From assembly GCA_021805405.1 (NCBI GenBank), contig JAJZFK010000420.1:1-7447 (forward strand): 7,447 nt of DNA, given 5' to 3'. Below are positions 1 to 6,393 of the stretch, in pieces. Made by a program: the position numbers and the translations under genes. This stretch comes from a bacterium (GTDB taxonomy: Bacteria; Armatimonadota; Chthonomonadetes; Chthonomonadales; Chthonomonadaceae). Below the pieces are notes generated by a model. It saw nothing but the letters and a program-made list of their open reading frames with translations, did not search any database and was not told the DNA's origin. The first letter of the stretch is position 1; the number at the start of each line of letters is the position of its first letter.

Positions 1-1
1 G

Positions 2-1651
2 TTCTATACCTTGTTTAAGAACCAGGGTTGCGATATGGGGGCGGTTGTTTTCAACAACAGCACTGTGCCATCAACAGCACGACGCTGTTCAGTTAGTGTC
101 CAAGTAAGTAATGGCTCCCACGTCCTATGGTCCCGCCTGTGGAAGTTATCGGTTGATGCACAACAAACATCACAGTGTAGCGCAGCCTGGACTCCGGATG
201 GAGCCATACCCCAAAAGGGAGAGCACGTTGTAACCTCATTGATGGTTAATGGTAAAGTTATTGACCGCTCTACTATGAATATACATGAGTGGTTGCCACC
301 CACAAAGCCCATGTTTGTACGTACGAAATCAAACGGTCATTTCTATCTTGACAATCGTCTGTGGCGCATTAATGGCGTGAATTACTTGCCTTCTTCGGGT
401 ATTGCCACCTCGCACGGTCTTTACTTTGAATCCTGGATGAGTGCCCGCTCCTACGATCCTCGCATTGTTGGGAGAGACCTAACCAGAATTAAGAAGCTTG
501 GTTTTAACGCAGTGAGCGCGTTTATCTACACGCGCGATATTGATGCGCAAAACCTGCTTGATTTTCTGTGGCGCTGTCGAAACCTTGGTCTGCGTGTAAA
601 CCTTAGCCTTCGCCCCGGTGTCGCCGACTACCTAGGGGAGGGCAGGGAGATTGCAGAGCAGAAGTCCTGGGCAAATTTCCGGTCAATTATCGAGCGATAC
701 CAATTGAGGCTCAATGACACAGTTTTTGCGTACGAGATTTCCTGGGAGCCTTCGTTCGGAGACTATTCACACCGCGTACTGCTTGATGCAGCATGGAGAC
801 GTTGGGTTAGCGCCAAGTACGGTACGGTTGCGGCAGCTGATAGTGCCTGGAAGTACAAGGCACCGATGGCTTCGGGGTTACTCTCAGGACCGTCGGATGT
901 TCAGTTGACTTTACCCACCGGTGAGTTCGTGCGGTTTGTCGCAGACTATCGTGCATTTCTCGACTCGTGGCTGCAGCAGACGTTTGGGGAATCGGTGCAG
1001 CGTATTCATTCCCTTGACCCTAATCACCTGGTTAGCTTTCGAATGGCGAGTGCAGGTGACGGTAGTTATCGTTGGACCGGCGCGCTACCATACCAGCTTG
1101 AAGGACTTAGCAGGGCAGTGGATTTCCTGTCACCAGAGTGCTACGGTCGTGTCGGCGATCCTTCCACTGAGCGTACCATACCGTTTGAGCTTGGTTATGC
1201 CAGAGGAGTTGCTCCTCATCTGCCAGTAATATGGGCTGAAACCGGCATGTCTGTTTGGGATGGGGGCCATGGGCGCGACTCCGTCAAGCTACTTAAAGTT
1301 GAGGGCCATTATTACTCGGTGCTGTACAAGGCAACCTTGCGCATGAATGGGGACGGCATCTTTTTCTGGTGGTACCCCGGGGGCTTCCGCTTAAATGAGG
1401 GCAGCGATTTTGGATTGGTAAACGAGGACGGTACGAACAGACCTGCTACACTAGTAGTGCTGAAATATGGCCCGCAGCTTCTGCACTTACCAATTTCCAA
1501 ATCACGGTATGTTTACCTCAAGTACAACCCCGCCCACCATCCTGATGGACCGGCAGGTGCTTTTTCTGCACTTGACCGCAAATTTTCCACGCTGTTAGCC
1601 GCAGGTAAGATGCCAATTCCAATTCCGTCGCCACCACGTGCAACAAGGTAA
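2..1651 (+). CDS. Glycoside hydrolase, clan GH-A (TIM barrel), 5'-partial
   Basis: The reading frame is open to the left edge, so the true start and any signal peptide lie outside; a TTG at 11 is only an internal codon candidate. Residue numbers count from that TTG. Residues 10-95 look like a beta-sandwich domain. Around residue 111 the motif FYLDNRLWRINGVNY opens a TIM barrel like those of GH2/GH5/GH42-type beta-glycosidases. YEISWEP (E246) is the likely acid/base and VIWAETG (E410) the likely nucleophile, about 164 residues apart as expected for retaining clan GH-A enzymes. A segment at 263-280 (RRWVSAKYGT followed by an AW) resembles the GH42 signature around YGT..AW. The Asn that usually precedes the acid/base is a Trp here. 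The product probably cleaves a beta-linked sugar, but family and substrate cannot be named. It ends in TAA, tail to tail with pstB, and is probably unrelated to the phosphate operon. Confidence 0.8.
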   Translation, partial: FYTLFKNQGCDMGAVVFNNSTVPSTARRCSVSVQVSNGSHVLWSRLWKLSVDAQQTSQCSAAWTPDGAIPQKGEHVVTSLMVNGKVIDRSTMNIHEWLPPTKPMFVRTKSNGHFYLDNRLWRINGVNYLPSSGIATSHGLYFESWMSARSYDPRIVGRDLTRIKKLGFNAVSAFIYTRDIDAQNLLDFLWRCRNLGLRVNLSLRPGVADYLGEGREIAEQKSWANFRSIIERYQLRLNDTVFAYEISWEPSFGDYSHRVLLDAAWRRWVSAKYGTVAAADSAWKYKAPMASGLLSGPSDVQLTLPTGEFVRFVADYRAFLDSWLQQTFGESVQRIHSLDPNHLVSFRMASAGDGSYRWTGALPYQLEGLSRAVDFLSPECYGRVGDPSTERTIPFELGYARGVAPHLPVIWAETGMSVWDGGHGRDSVKLLKVEGHYYSVLYKATLRMNGDGIFFWWYPGGFRLNEGSDFGLVNEDGTNRPATLVVLKYGPQLLHLPISKSRYVYLKYNPAHHPDGPAGAFSALDRKFSTLLAAGKMPIPIPSPPRATR

Positions 1652-1695
1652 TTTCCCGCTGTTAAGTTCATTGTGTTACAACTAACACCAAATAA

Positions 1696-1722
1696 CGAGG
1701 CTCCCTGCAGGAGGGAGCCTCG
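1696..1722 (-). terminator. Intrinsic terminator of the pst operon (perfect 11-bp hairpin)
   Basis: The arms CGAGGCTCCCT and AGGGAGCCTCG pair perfectly around a 5-base loop. Read on the minus strand, the hairpin lies 31 bases after the pstB stop and is followed by TTATTT, a moderate U-tract. On the plus strand it is followed by TGGTAG with no U-run, so it should stop the pst transcript better than the hydrolase transcript. It may still act in both directions, being the only strong hairpin in this convergent gap. Confidence 0.8.
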
Positions 1723-1753
1723 TGGTAGAGTAGCGCTAAACCGCGAAACGGTA

Positions 1754-2608
1754 TCAGCCGAAGCGACCTTGAACATAGTCCTCAGTTCGCTTGTCGCGAG
1801 GGTTCGAGAAGAGGTCAGCCGTATCACAGCACTCAACAAGTTCACCTTTCAGGAAGAAAGCTGTGCGAGCAGAAACACGAGCCGCCTGTTGTAGGTTGTG
1901 GGTCACGATTACAATTGCAAACCGGTTTTCGAGTTCCGCAAGCAGCTGCTCAATTCGAAAGGTTGAGTTTGGGTCTAGCGCTGAGCAGGGCTCGTCCATG
2001 AGTATGACTTCTGGCTCTACCGCGAGCACACGTGCAATGCAGAGCCTTTGCTGCTGCCCACCGGAGAGGTCAAACGCCGATTTATTAAGCGAGTTTTTGA
2101 CCTCATCCCATAGTGCGGATTGTGTTAGCGTTCGCTCCACAATGTCGTCGAGCCGTGCCTTGTTCCGCTCACCATGTAGGCGGGGCCCATAAAGGATATT
2201 CTCTCTTATAGACATGGGGAACGGGTTGGGCCGCTGGAAGACCATACCGACCTTGCGGCGCAACTGAACAACATCAATCGATCGTGCGTACACGTCGGAA
2301 CCATCCAGCATGACGCTGCCTTCCACACGCCAACCGGCTACGCGGTCGTTCATGCGGTTAAGCGTACGCAGAAACGTCGACTTTCCGCAGCCTGACGGGC
2401 CAATAAGTGCAGTAACCTGGTTTGGCAGTATATCCAGGCTCACAGATTGTATTGCCTGGGTTTTTCCATAATAGCAGTTAAGATCCTTAACCGCTATCCT
2501 GGGTGGGCCAGCTTTAACCTGGGTTGCCTGCACAGGTGTAACGGCAGGTGCTGCTTTAGAGCTGAGTACAGCCTCGCCTGGTTGTAAACTGATCGTGCGC
2601 TGCTCCAC
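1754..2608 (-). CDS. pstB: Phosphate ABC transporter ATP-binding protein PstB
   Basis: This is the cytoplasmic ATPase that drives phosphate import through the PstC/PstA channel. All ABC motifs are present: Walker A GPSGCGKST at 70-78, Q-loop Q125, signature LSGGQ at 181-185, Walker B VILMDE at 201-206, H-loop His237. The stretches FQRPNPFPMSI (124-134) and MDEPCSALDP (204-213) are typical of PstB rather than other ABC ATPases. At 284 residues it is longer than the usual 250-260; the excess is a Pro/Ala-rich N-terminal extension of about 37 residues before the conserved RIAVKDLNCYYG. The GTG start is supported by TAGGAGA nine bases upstream. That ribosome site includes the stop codon of the lipoprotein gene, so the two are probably translationally coupled. 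It is the last gene of the operon and precedes a terminator. Confidence 0.96.
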   Translation of the reverse strand: MEQRTISLQPGEAVLSSKAAPAVTPVQATQVKAGPPRIAVKDLNCYYGKTQAIQSVSLDILPNQVTALIGPSGCGKSTFLRTLNRMNDRVAGWRVEGSVMLDGSDVYARSIDVVQLRRKVGMVFQRPNPFPMSIRENILYGPRLHGERNKARLDDIVERTLTQSALWDEVKNSLNKSAFDLSGGQQQRLCIARVLAVEPEVILMDEPCSALDPNSTFRIEQLLAELENRFAIVIVTHNLQQAARVSARTAFFLKGELVECCDTADLFSNPRDKRTEDYVQGRFG

Positions 2609-2617
2609 GTGTTTAAG

Positions 2618-2624
2618 TCTCCTA
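2618..2624 (-). promoter_or_regulatory. Ribosome binding site of pstB overlapping the upstream stop codon
   Basis: TAGGAGA on the minus strand, nine bases before the GTG start of pstB. Its first three bases (2624-2622) are the TAG stop of the BON lipoprotein gene. A ribosome finishing the lipoprotein would sit on the pstB initiation region, which fits translational coupling and fixes the GTG as the start. Confidence 0.8.
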
Positions 2625-3038
2625 CTGGCCAGCGCCAGCAGTGGTTCCCTGTTTCACCATCAGGTTATCAATTACACCGGCATTAACGCTTGCGTATTTC
2701 GATAACGCTCCTACAACATCCTTTTCTGCAGCATTTTTGTCCGCAAGTGTTGAAACCGTGCCATCCATCGAAACCTGCGCACCGCTTGTTGTGAGTTTGA
2801 TTGTCTGCCCCTTTAGCGATGCATCGGCGGCTACGGCAGCCATTGCGTCAGTATTGATGGATGTGTCGGCAGAATTGTTGCCAACACCACCCCCTGTAGG
2901 CGTACCTGAGCTAGTTGATGCGGTACCTGTGGCTCCGCCACTTCCACCACTACCGTTGCAACCACTCAACCCAGCGATACCCGTACAAAATAGTAGGGCC
3001 GCAGCTGCAATCATAAACCTTGAGCGTTCTCGATACAT
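2622..3038 (-). CDS. Small BON-domain lipoprotein within the pst operon
   Basis: The product is a 138-residue predicted lipoprotein. A basic start (MYRERSRF) is followed by a hydrophobic stretch and the lipobox LSGC with the lipidated Cys at about residue 27. Next comes a flexible linker of about 35 residues rich in Gly, Ser and Thr. Residues ~65-129 match the BON domain pattern: an alpha helix with an ASLKG turn, a beta pair with the MDGTV motif, a helix containing NAAEKDV, and a final strand NLMV. BON domains occur in OsmY-like and other envelope proteins and are thought to bind phospholipid or other envelope components. The ATG at 3038 is preferred over an in-frame TTG at 3056: it has AAAGG ten bases upstream, whereas the TTG lies next to that site. 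Its position between the permease and ATPase genes suggests co-expression under phosphate stress. Its function is not known. Confidence 0.85.
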   Translation of the reverse strand: MYRERSRFMIAAAALLFCTGIAGLSGCNGSGGSGGATGTASTSSGTPTGGGVGNNSADTSINTDAMAAVAADASLKGQTIKLTTSGAQVSMDGTVSTLADKNAAEKDVVGALSKYASVNAGVIDNLMVKQGTTAGAGQ

Positions 3039-3048
3039 TGTTAGTTTA

Positions 3049-3053
3049 CCTTT
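3049..3053 (-). promoter_or_regulatory. Ribosome binding site deciding the lipoprotein start
   Basis: AAAGG on the minus strand (within GAAAGGT), ten bases before the ATG at 3038. It supports that ATG over the TTG at 3056, which touches this site and so cannot use it. Confidence 0.6.
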
Positions 3054-3103
3054 CAATAAATACTACCGAATTAGGATCCGGCAAGCGTAATCGCTAAGAG
3101 ACA

Positions 3104-3135
3104 TGCAACATCGAACCTATCCGGTTCGTGTTGCA
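3104..3135 (-). other. Long hairpin across the end of pstCA (possible attenuator or RNA stabiliser)
   Basis: TGCAACA plus CGAACC (3104-3117, with one bulged T at 3111) pairs with GGTTCG plus TGTTGCA (3123-3135) around the five-base loop TATCC. That is a 13-bp stem with a single bulge. It includes the last codons and the TAG stop of pstCA. On the minus strand it is followed by TGTCTCTTAG, a weak U-richness. It could be a partial terminator that lowers expression of the downstream lipoprotein and pstB, or a 3' structure protecting the pstS-pstCA mRNA. Which of these applies cannot be told from sequence. Confidence 0.6.
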
Positions 3136-5195
3136 CCGATTCCGCGGCTTGAGATCAGCCGTGCAAGCAGGCTGGCAATCAGCACTAATGCCACAAGGAC
3201 AAGTGCGGCACTCCATGACTGTTGTATGGCCAGATTGCTTGGGGCGTTGCGCAGAACATAGATTGTTACCGGCAGCGATGCGAGCGCATGGCGCGGATCC
3301 AGGTGAAACAGGTTGCTACTGCATCCTACCATGATAAGCGGAGCAGTTTCGCCGGAGACTCTGGCAACTGCTAGGAGGGCACCCGTAAGTACACCTCCGC
3401 GTGCCGATGGGAGAACAACCTTCCAGACGGTTCTTGCATTGGTGGCGCCTAGCCCAAGGGATCCCTCGCGTAGAGAATCCGGCACAAGGCGCATTAGCTC
3501 CTCGGTGGTTCTCATTACAGTTGGTATCATCATTATAGCAAGCGCAACGCCGCCAGCTACGCCTTGATAGGCAGTTGTTGTTACCACGATAATGGCGTAA
3601 GCGAATATTCCAAGCACGATGGACGGTACGCCATTGAGCAGATCTGTAAAGAAGCGAATTACGAACCCCACACGGTCGTTGCCAAATTCCGATAAGTAAA
3701 TTCCCCCTAGTATCCCGGTTGGAATGCCAATAAGGGCGGCCATAAATACCAGTTCTGCTGTTCCCACAACCGCATGCAGCATACCACCACTATCGGGGTT
3801 ATCGGGATCAGGCTTATGGAAAAACCCGGCATTAAGAGCTGGCAGTCCGTGTTGAACCACGTAAGTTAGCAACCCAATGAGTGCGCCGACCGCAATGAGC
3901 GTGCAGAACGCACATGCCGCGATACCCATTGCACTTGCAAACCGCCTCCACTGTGGCTGCCACCTGGAATTTGTGAGTATGCGGCTAATCACCCACAATG
4001 CAATGGCCAGCATAAACACGACTTCGGCACCGCCAAACAGACCTGCTGCACCGTGATGTTTTATGTCGCTAGCTGCCTGAAACAGGAAAACCACGACGAT
4101 GCAGGCAAGGAATCCGTTTTTAAGCGACGAACTCACTAGTAACTTCAGCCGTACGGAGTTATCGGATCCGCCCCCGGCTTTCATCGCAGTGAGCCATACC
4201 AGCCCACGTGCAATTGCATTAACTACCACTGTTATGAGAAACAGTGTGAGTGCTACCTGCGTAAGAGCTGCGGCATGGAGGCTAGAGTTAGGACTTGGAT
4301 ACTGATCCATGAGCAGAGATGTCATGGTGTATCCAGATCGGAATATGGAGAAACTTGCAAGATTCTTTAAGTGACCAATGGTAACCGAGCCACCAATCAC
4401 CATTGTAACGGCCATAGTTTCGCCAAGCGCGCGCCCCAGTCCCAACATGACTGCACCAATAATCCCGCTACTTGCATAACGAAGCACCACGGTGCGAATC
4501 GCTTCCCAGCGTGTAGCACCCAACCCCAGGGCCGCCTCTCGCTGCGAAACCGGTACTGTCTGCAGGACATCTCGCGATACCGCCGTAATGAACGGTAGTA
4601 TCATGAGAGTGAGAACTAAACCAGCCGCAAAAAAGTCCTGGCCGGTGCCGGTCCCTATGGTCGTTGCGAAGAATGGAATGTGGCCAAAATTCGTAGTGAG
4701 CCAGTGTTCTACACCAACAAGGATTGGGCAAAGGTAGCTGAGGCCCCAGTACCCGTAAACGATGGAGGGTACTGCAGCCAGCATTTCGACGAAGAATGAG
4801 AGCGGCGTGCTCAATTTGCGGGGAGCAATCTCTGCGAGGAAGATGGCACCACCAACCCCTATGGGTACAGCGAGAGCCAGTGCAATGAGAGACGTTAAGA
4901 GCGTGCCGTAAACAAACGGCAGTACTCCAAAGATGTTGCCTACATGCATCATCGCTGTTGGCGGATTTGGTTTCCATTTTTCGCCTAAAAAGAAACCAAG
5001 GCCGTTCAGAAGAATGCTGCGCTTAGCGGCGACAAAGAGGGCAATTCCAATCGCCGCTATCAACACAGGAGCCGTCCCGGCAGCAACCAATGTGCCGGAA
5101 CGAAATATCCTGTCTGTTCGCAGTGCTCTTGAGGAGCTACCGCGCATGGGTTGTGAGTTAATGCCAGAACCGCCGGTTGTGGTTGGCACCGCCAT
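3117..5195 (-). CDS. Fused phosphate ABC transporter permease PstC-PstA
   Basis: A single 692-residue membrane protein carries both permease domains that are normally separate PstC and PstA. Residues 1-340 are PstC-like: first helix at ~35-56, GYWGL at 148-152, the ABC-coupling EAA loop from E220 (EAALGLGAT) and GRALGET at 254-260. Residues ~415-692 are PstA-like: first helix at ~423-447, NGVPSIVLGIFAY at 521-533, a second EAA loop from E577 (EGSLGLGAT) and ARVSGETAPL at 611-620. The Arg/Glu pairs R255/E259 and R612/E616 lie in the conserved family motifs. Between the halves, ~360-407 holds two extra hydrophobic segments not expected in either protein. I see no frameshift or stop at the junction. 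The ATG has GGAGG ten bases upstream, inside the end of pstS, and starts 6 bases after the pstS stop. One polypeptide would form the whole channel with a PstB dimer. Confidence 0.93.
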   Translation of the reverse strand: MAVPTTTGGSGINSQPMRGSSSRALRTDRIFRSGTLVAAGTAPVLIAAIGIALFVAAKRSILLNGLGFFLGEKWKPNPPTAMMHVGNIFGVLPFVYGTLLTSLIALALAVPIGVGGAIFLAEIAPRKLSTPLSFFVEMLAAVPSIVYGYWGLSYLCPILVGVEHWLTTNFGHIPFFATTIGTGTGQDFFAAGLVLTLMILPFITAVSRDVLQTVPVSQREAALGLGATRWEAIRTVVLRYASSGIIGAVMLGLGRALGETMAVTMVIGGSVTIGHLKNLASFSIFRSGYTMTSLLMDQYPSPNSSLHAAALTQVALTLFLITVVVNAIARGLVWLTAMKAGGGSDNSVRLKLLVSSSLKNGFLACIVVVFLFQAASDIKHHGAAGLFGGAEVVFMLAIALWVISRILTNSRWQPQWRRFASAMGIAACAFCTLIAVGALIGLLTYVVQHGLPALNAGFFHKPDPDNPDSGGMLHAVVGTAELVFMAALIGIPTGILGGIYLSEFGNDRVGFVIRFFTDLLNGVPSIVLGIFAYAIIVVTTTAYQGVAGGVALAIMMIPTVMRTTEELMRLVPDSLREGSLGLGATNARTVWKVVLPSARGGVLTGALLAVARVSGETAPLIMVGCSSNLFHLDPRHALASLPVTIYVLRNAPSNLAIQQSWSAALVLVALVLIASLLARLISSRGIGATRTG

Positions 5196-5201
5196 ACAAT
5201 C

Positions 5202-5215
5202 CTAGCCTCCGCTAG
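5202..5215 (-). promoter_or_regulatory. Small hairpin presenting the pstCA ribosome binding site
   Basis: On the minus strand CTAGC-GGAG-GCTAG forms a 5-bp stem with a four-base loop. Most of the GGAGG ribosome site of pstCA (5210-5206) lies in the loop, and the TAG stop of pstS lies in the 3' arm. The helix is short, and ribosomes reading pstS would open it, consistent with coupled translation. Confidence 0.4.
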
Positions 5216-6242
5216 CTAACTGTGCACCCGAAATGGTTTTGATCGCTGCCAGGTCTTCCTTAATTAGCCCCGGGGGCAGGGGAACATAGTTAAGGGTAGT
5301 CACCATCTGCTGTTGCGCCGGTTGAAGGCACCAACTCCAAAGCTGGGTTGTTGGACCAGTATGAGATCCGCCGTGCTGGTAGAGCAGAATGTAGGTGAGG
5401 CCGCTGATTGGGTAGCTGTTCACGCCTGGGGCATCAACTGTAGGCGTACGTACATCCTTGTCTAGCTGAACCGTGTACTGCTGCAGGGCGTTTAATGTTG
5501 TAGCGATGCTGGGAGATACGAAATTGCCGGCGCTGTTTTGTACCGAACCATAGGGAAGGTGATGCTGAATGGCGTACGCCAACTCTACATAACCAAACCC
5601 TCCTTCGGTTTGCTGCACCTTGGTAACGACGCCAGGATTACCGGGGCCACCCTGACCGACTGGCCAGTTGACGGATTTGCCGGCACCCACGGTACTTGCC
5701 CATCCAGAATCGGCCTTTGAAAGAAAGCTGGTAAATATGTATGTCGTACCAGACCCATCGCTTCGATGTACCGGTTGAATGGGGATTGCGGGCAGGTTTT
5801 TAAAGAAGTTTACTGCTTCGATTTGCGGGTCATTCCACATGGTAATTTTGCCGCTGTATATTTCGGCGATGATATGCGGCGTAAATCGCAATCCGCAACC
5901 AATTCCCTTCAGGTTATAGCTCATAACCACCGCACCGCCAGCAGTTGGTATATGCACTACCGGGTAGGGCATCGTCTTCTCATCGTTATCGCTTAATGGG
6001 GCGTCCGAGGCACCGAAGTCAACTGTCTTGTTTTTCAACGCATTGATACCAGCACCCGATCCTATTGCTTGATAGTCTACTGATGTGCCGGTTTGTTGTT
6101 TGAACTTAGCGAACCAAAGCTTGTAAAAGGGCTGAGCAAACGTGCTTCCTGCTCCGCTCAAGGATACTGCGTGTGCACCCACACCACTCGTTACAGCGAC
6201 TGCGGCTGCAACGGCGCCGATTGCTGCGCGAGAAAATCTCAT
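5202..6242 (-). CDS. pstS: Periplasmic or surface phosphate-binding protein PstS
   Basis: This is the solute-binding subunit that captures inorganic phosphate and hands it to the permease. The 346-residue product starts MRFSRAAIG and has a Sec signal peptide ending near AHA (residues 23-25), with no lipobox, so it is probably a soluble periplasmic protein. Phosphate-contact motifs known from PstS are all present: GAGSTF at 30-35, IGSGAG at 60-65, DFGASDAPLS at 75-84 and RSDGSGTT at 160-167. WPVGQGGPGN and GYVELAYA later in the chain also match the family. The ATG at 6242 is preferred over one at 6254, because GGAGG lies five bases upstream of the former and no ribosome site precedes the latter. 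It is the first gene of the operon, downstream of a Pho-box-like promoter. Confidence 0.96.
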   Translation of the reverse strand: MRFSRAAIGAVAAAVAVTSGVGAHAVSLSGAGSTFAQPFYKLWFAKFKQQTGTSVDYQAIGSGAGINALKNKTVDFGASDAPLSDNDEKTMPYPVVHIPTAGGAVVMSYNLKGIGCGLRFTPHIIAEIYSGKITMWNDPQIEAVNFFKNLPAIPIQPVHRSDGSGTTYIFTSFLSKADSGWASTVGAGKSVNWPVGQGGPGNPGVVTKVQQTEGGFGYVELAYAIQHHLPYGSVQNSAGNFVSPSIATTLNALQQYTVQLDKDVRTPTVDAPGVNSYPISGLTYILLYQHGGSHTGPTTQLWSWCLQPAQQQMVTTLNYVPLPPGLIKEDLAAIKTISGAQLASGG

Positions 6243-6247
6243 CCTTA

Positions 6248-6252
6248 CCTCC
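6248..6252 (-). promoter_or_regulatory. Ribosome binding site of pstS
   Basis: GGAGG on the minus strand, five bases before the ATG at 6242. It overlaps the alternative ATG at 6254-6252, which argues against that upstream start. Confidence 0.75.
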
Positions 6253-6288
6253 ATAATTTAACCAATCATTCATTGGCTTTCTATTACA

Positions 6289-6303
6289 GCTATACAGTAT
6301 AGC
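6289..6303. repeat. 15-bp perfect palindrome over the pst -10 box
   Basis: GCTATAC-A-GTATAGC is a perfect 7+1+7 inverted repeat containing the TATACT -10 candidate and reaching the likely transcription start. It could be an operator for a repressor, or simply an AT-rich promoter element that happens to be symmetric. Confidence 0.5.
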
Positions 6304-6327
6304 CGTTTCATATTAAGGAAATGTTAA
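6296..6327 (-). promoter_or_regulatory. Putative pst promoter with Pho-box-like direct repeat
   Basis: On the minus strand TTAACA (6327-6322) and TTAATA (6316-6311) are separated by five bases, an 11-base period. Both fit the Bacillus PhoP half-site TT(A/C/T)A(C/T)A and the general 11-bp tandem architecture of PhoB-family sites. A weaker unit, ACTATA, lies one period further upstream (6338-6333). The -10 candidate TATACT (6301-6296) follows nine bases after the second repeat. No good -35 box exists at 17 bases spacing, as expected for an activator-dependent promoter. Transcription would start near 6289, giving a leader of about 47 bases before pstS. Binding by a PhoP/PhoB regulator is inferred; no regulator gene is in the window. 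Confidence 0.65.
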
Positions 6328-6372
6328 GAACCTATAGTTTTAGTTGGTTTCAGCACAGAACAGCCTTAATAT
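6310..6372. repeat. Inverted 9-mer (ATATTAAGG ... CCTTAATAT) in the divergent promoter region
   Basis: The 9-mer CCTTAATAT, which includes the second Pho-like half-site of the pst promoter (minus strand, 6318-6310), recurs on the plus strand at 6364-6372, about 22 bases upstream of the scpA -35 box. The plus-strand copy also forms the palindrome TTAATATTAA (6366-6375). It has no partner at 11-base spacing, so it would be an isolated half-site at most. Confidence 0.35.
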
Positions 6373-6393
6373 TAAAGTTGATAAACTTCACAA

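Noticed and set aside
1791..2192. Plus-strand frame of 133 codons opposite pstB
   Set aside because: Antisense shadow of the conserved ABC ATPase core, with Ser/Cys-rich composition and no domain.
2641..3090. Plus-strand frame of 149 codons opposite the lipoprotein gene
   Set aside because: It is the antisense of the BON lipoprotein; its Pro/Ala composition mirrors the Gly/Ser linker and it has no recognisable domain.
3039..3116. Possible internal promoter before the lipoprotein gene
   Set aside because: TTGCCG and TAGTAT or TATTTA can be found on the minus strand, but spacing or match to consensus is poor, so no promoter is called.
4468..4977. Minus-strand frame of 169 codons inside pstCA
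   Set aside because: It lies in another frame of the same strand as the well-supported permease, is rich in Cys, His, Arg and Ser, and matches no family.
6252..6254. Upstream ATG for pstS (adds MEV and one more residue)
   Set aside because: No ribosome site precedes it, and it overlaps the GGAGG that serves the ATG at 6242.
6262..6276. CCAAT/ATTGG inverted repeat in the pstS leader
   Set aside because: The arms are only five bases and no regulatory RNA motif is recognisable.
6375..6388. Short inverted repeat AAGTT-GATA-AACTT upstream of the scpA -35
   Set aside because: Five-base arms in an AT-rich intergenic stretch are expected by chance; there is no second copy.
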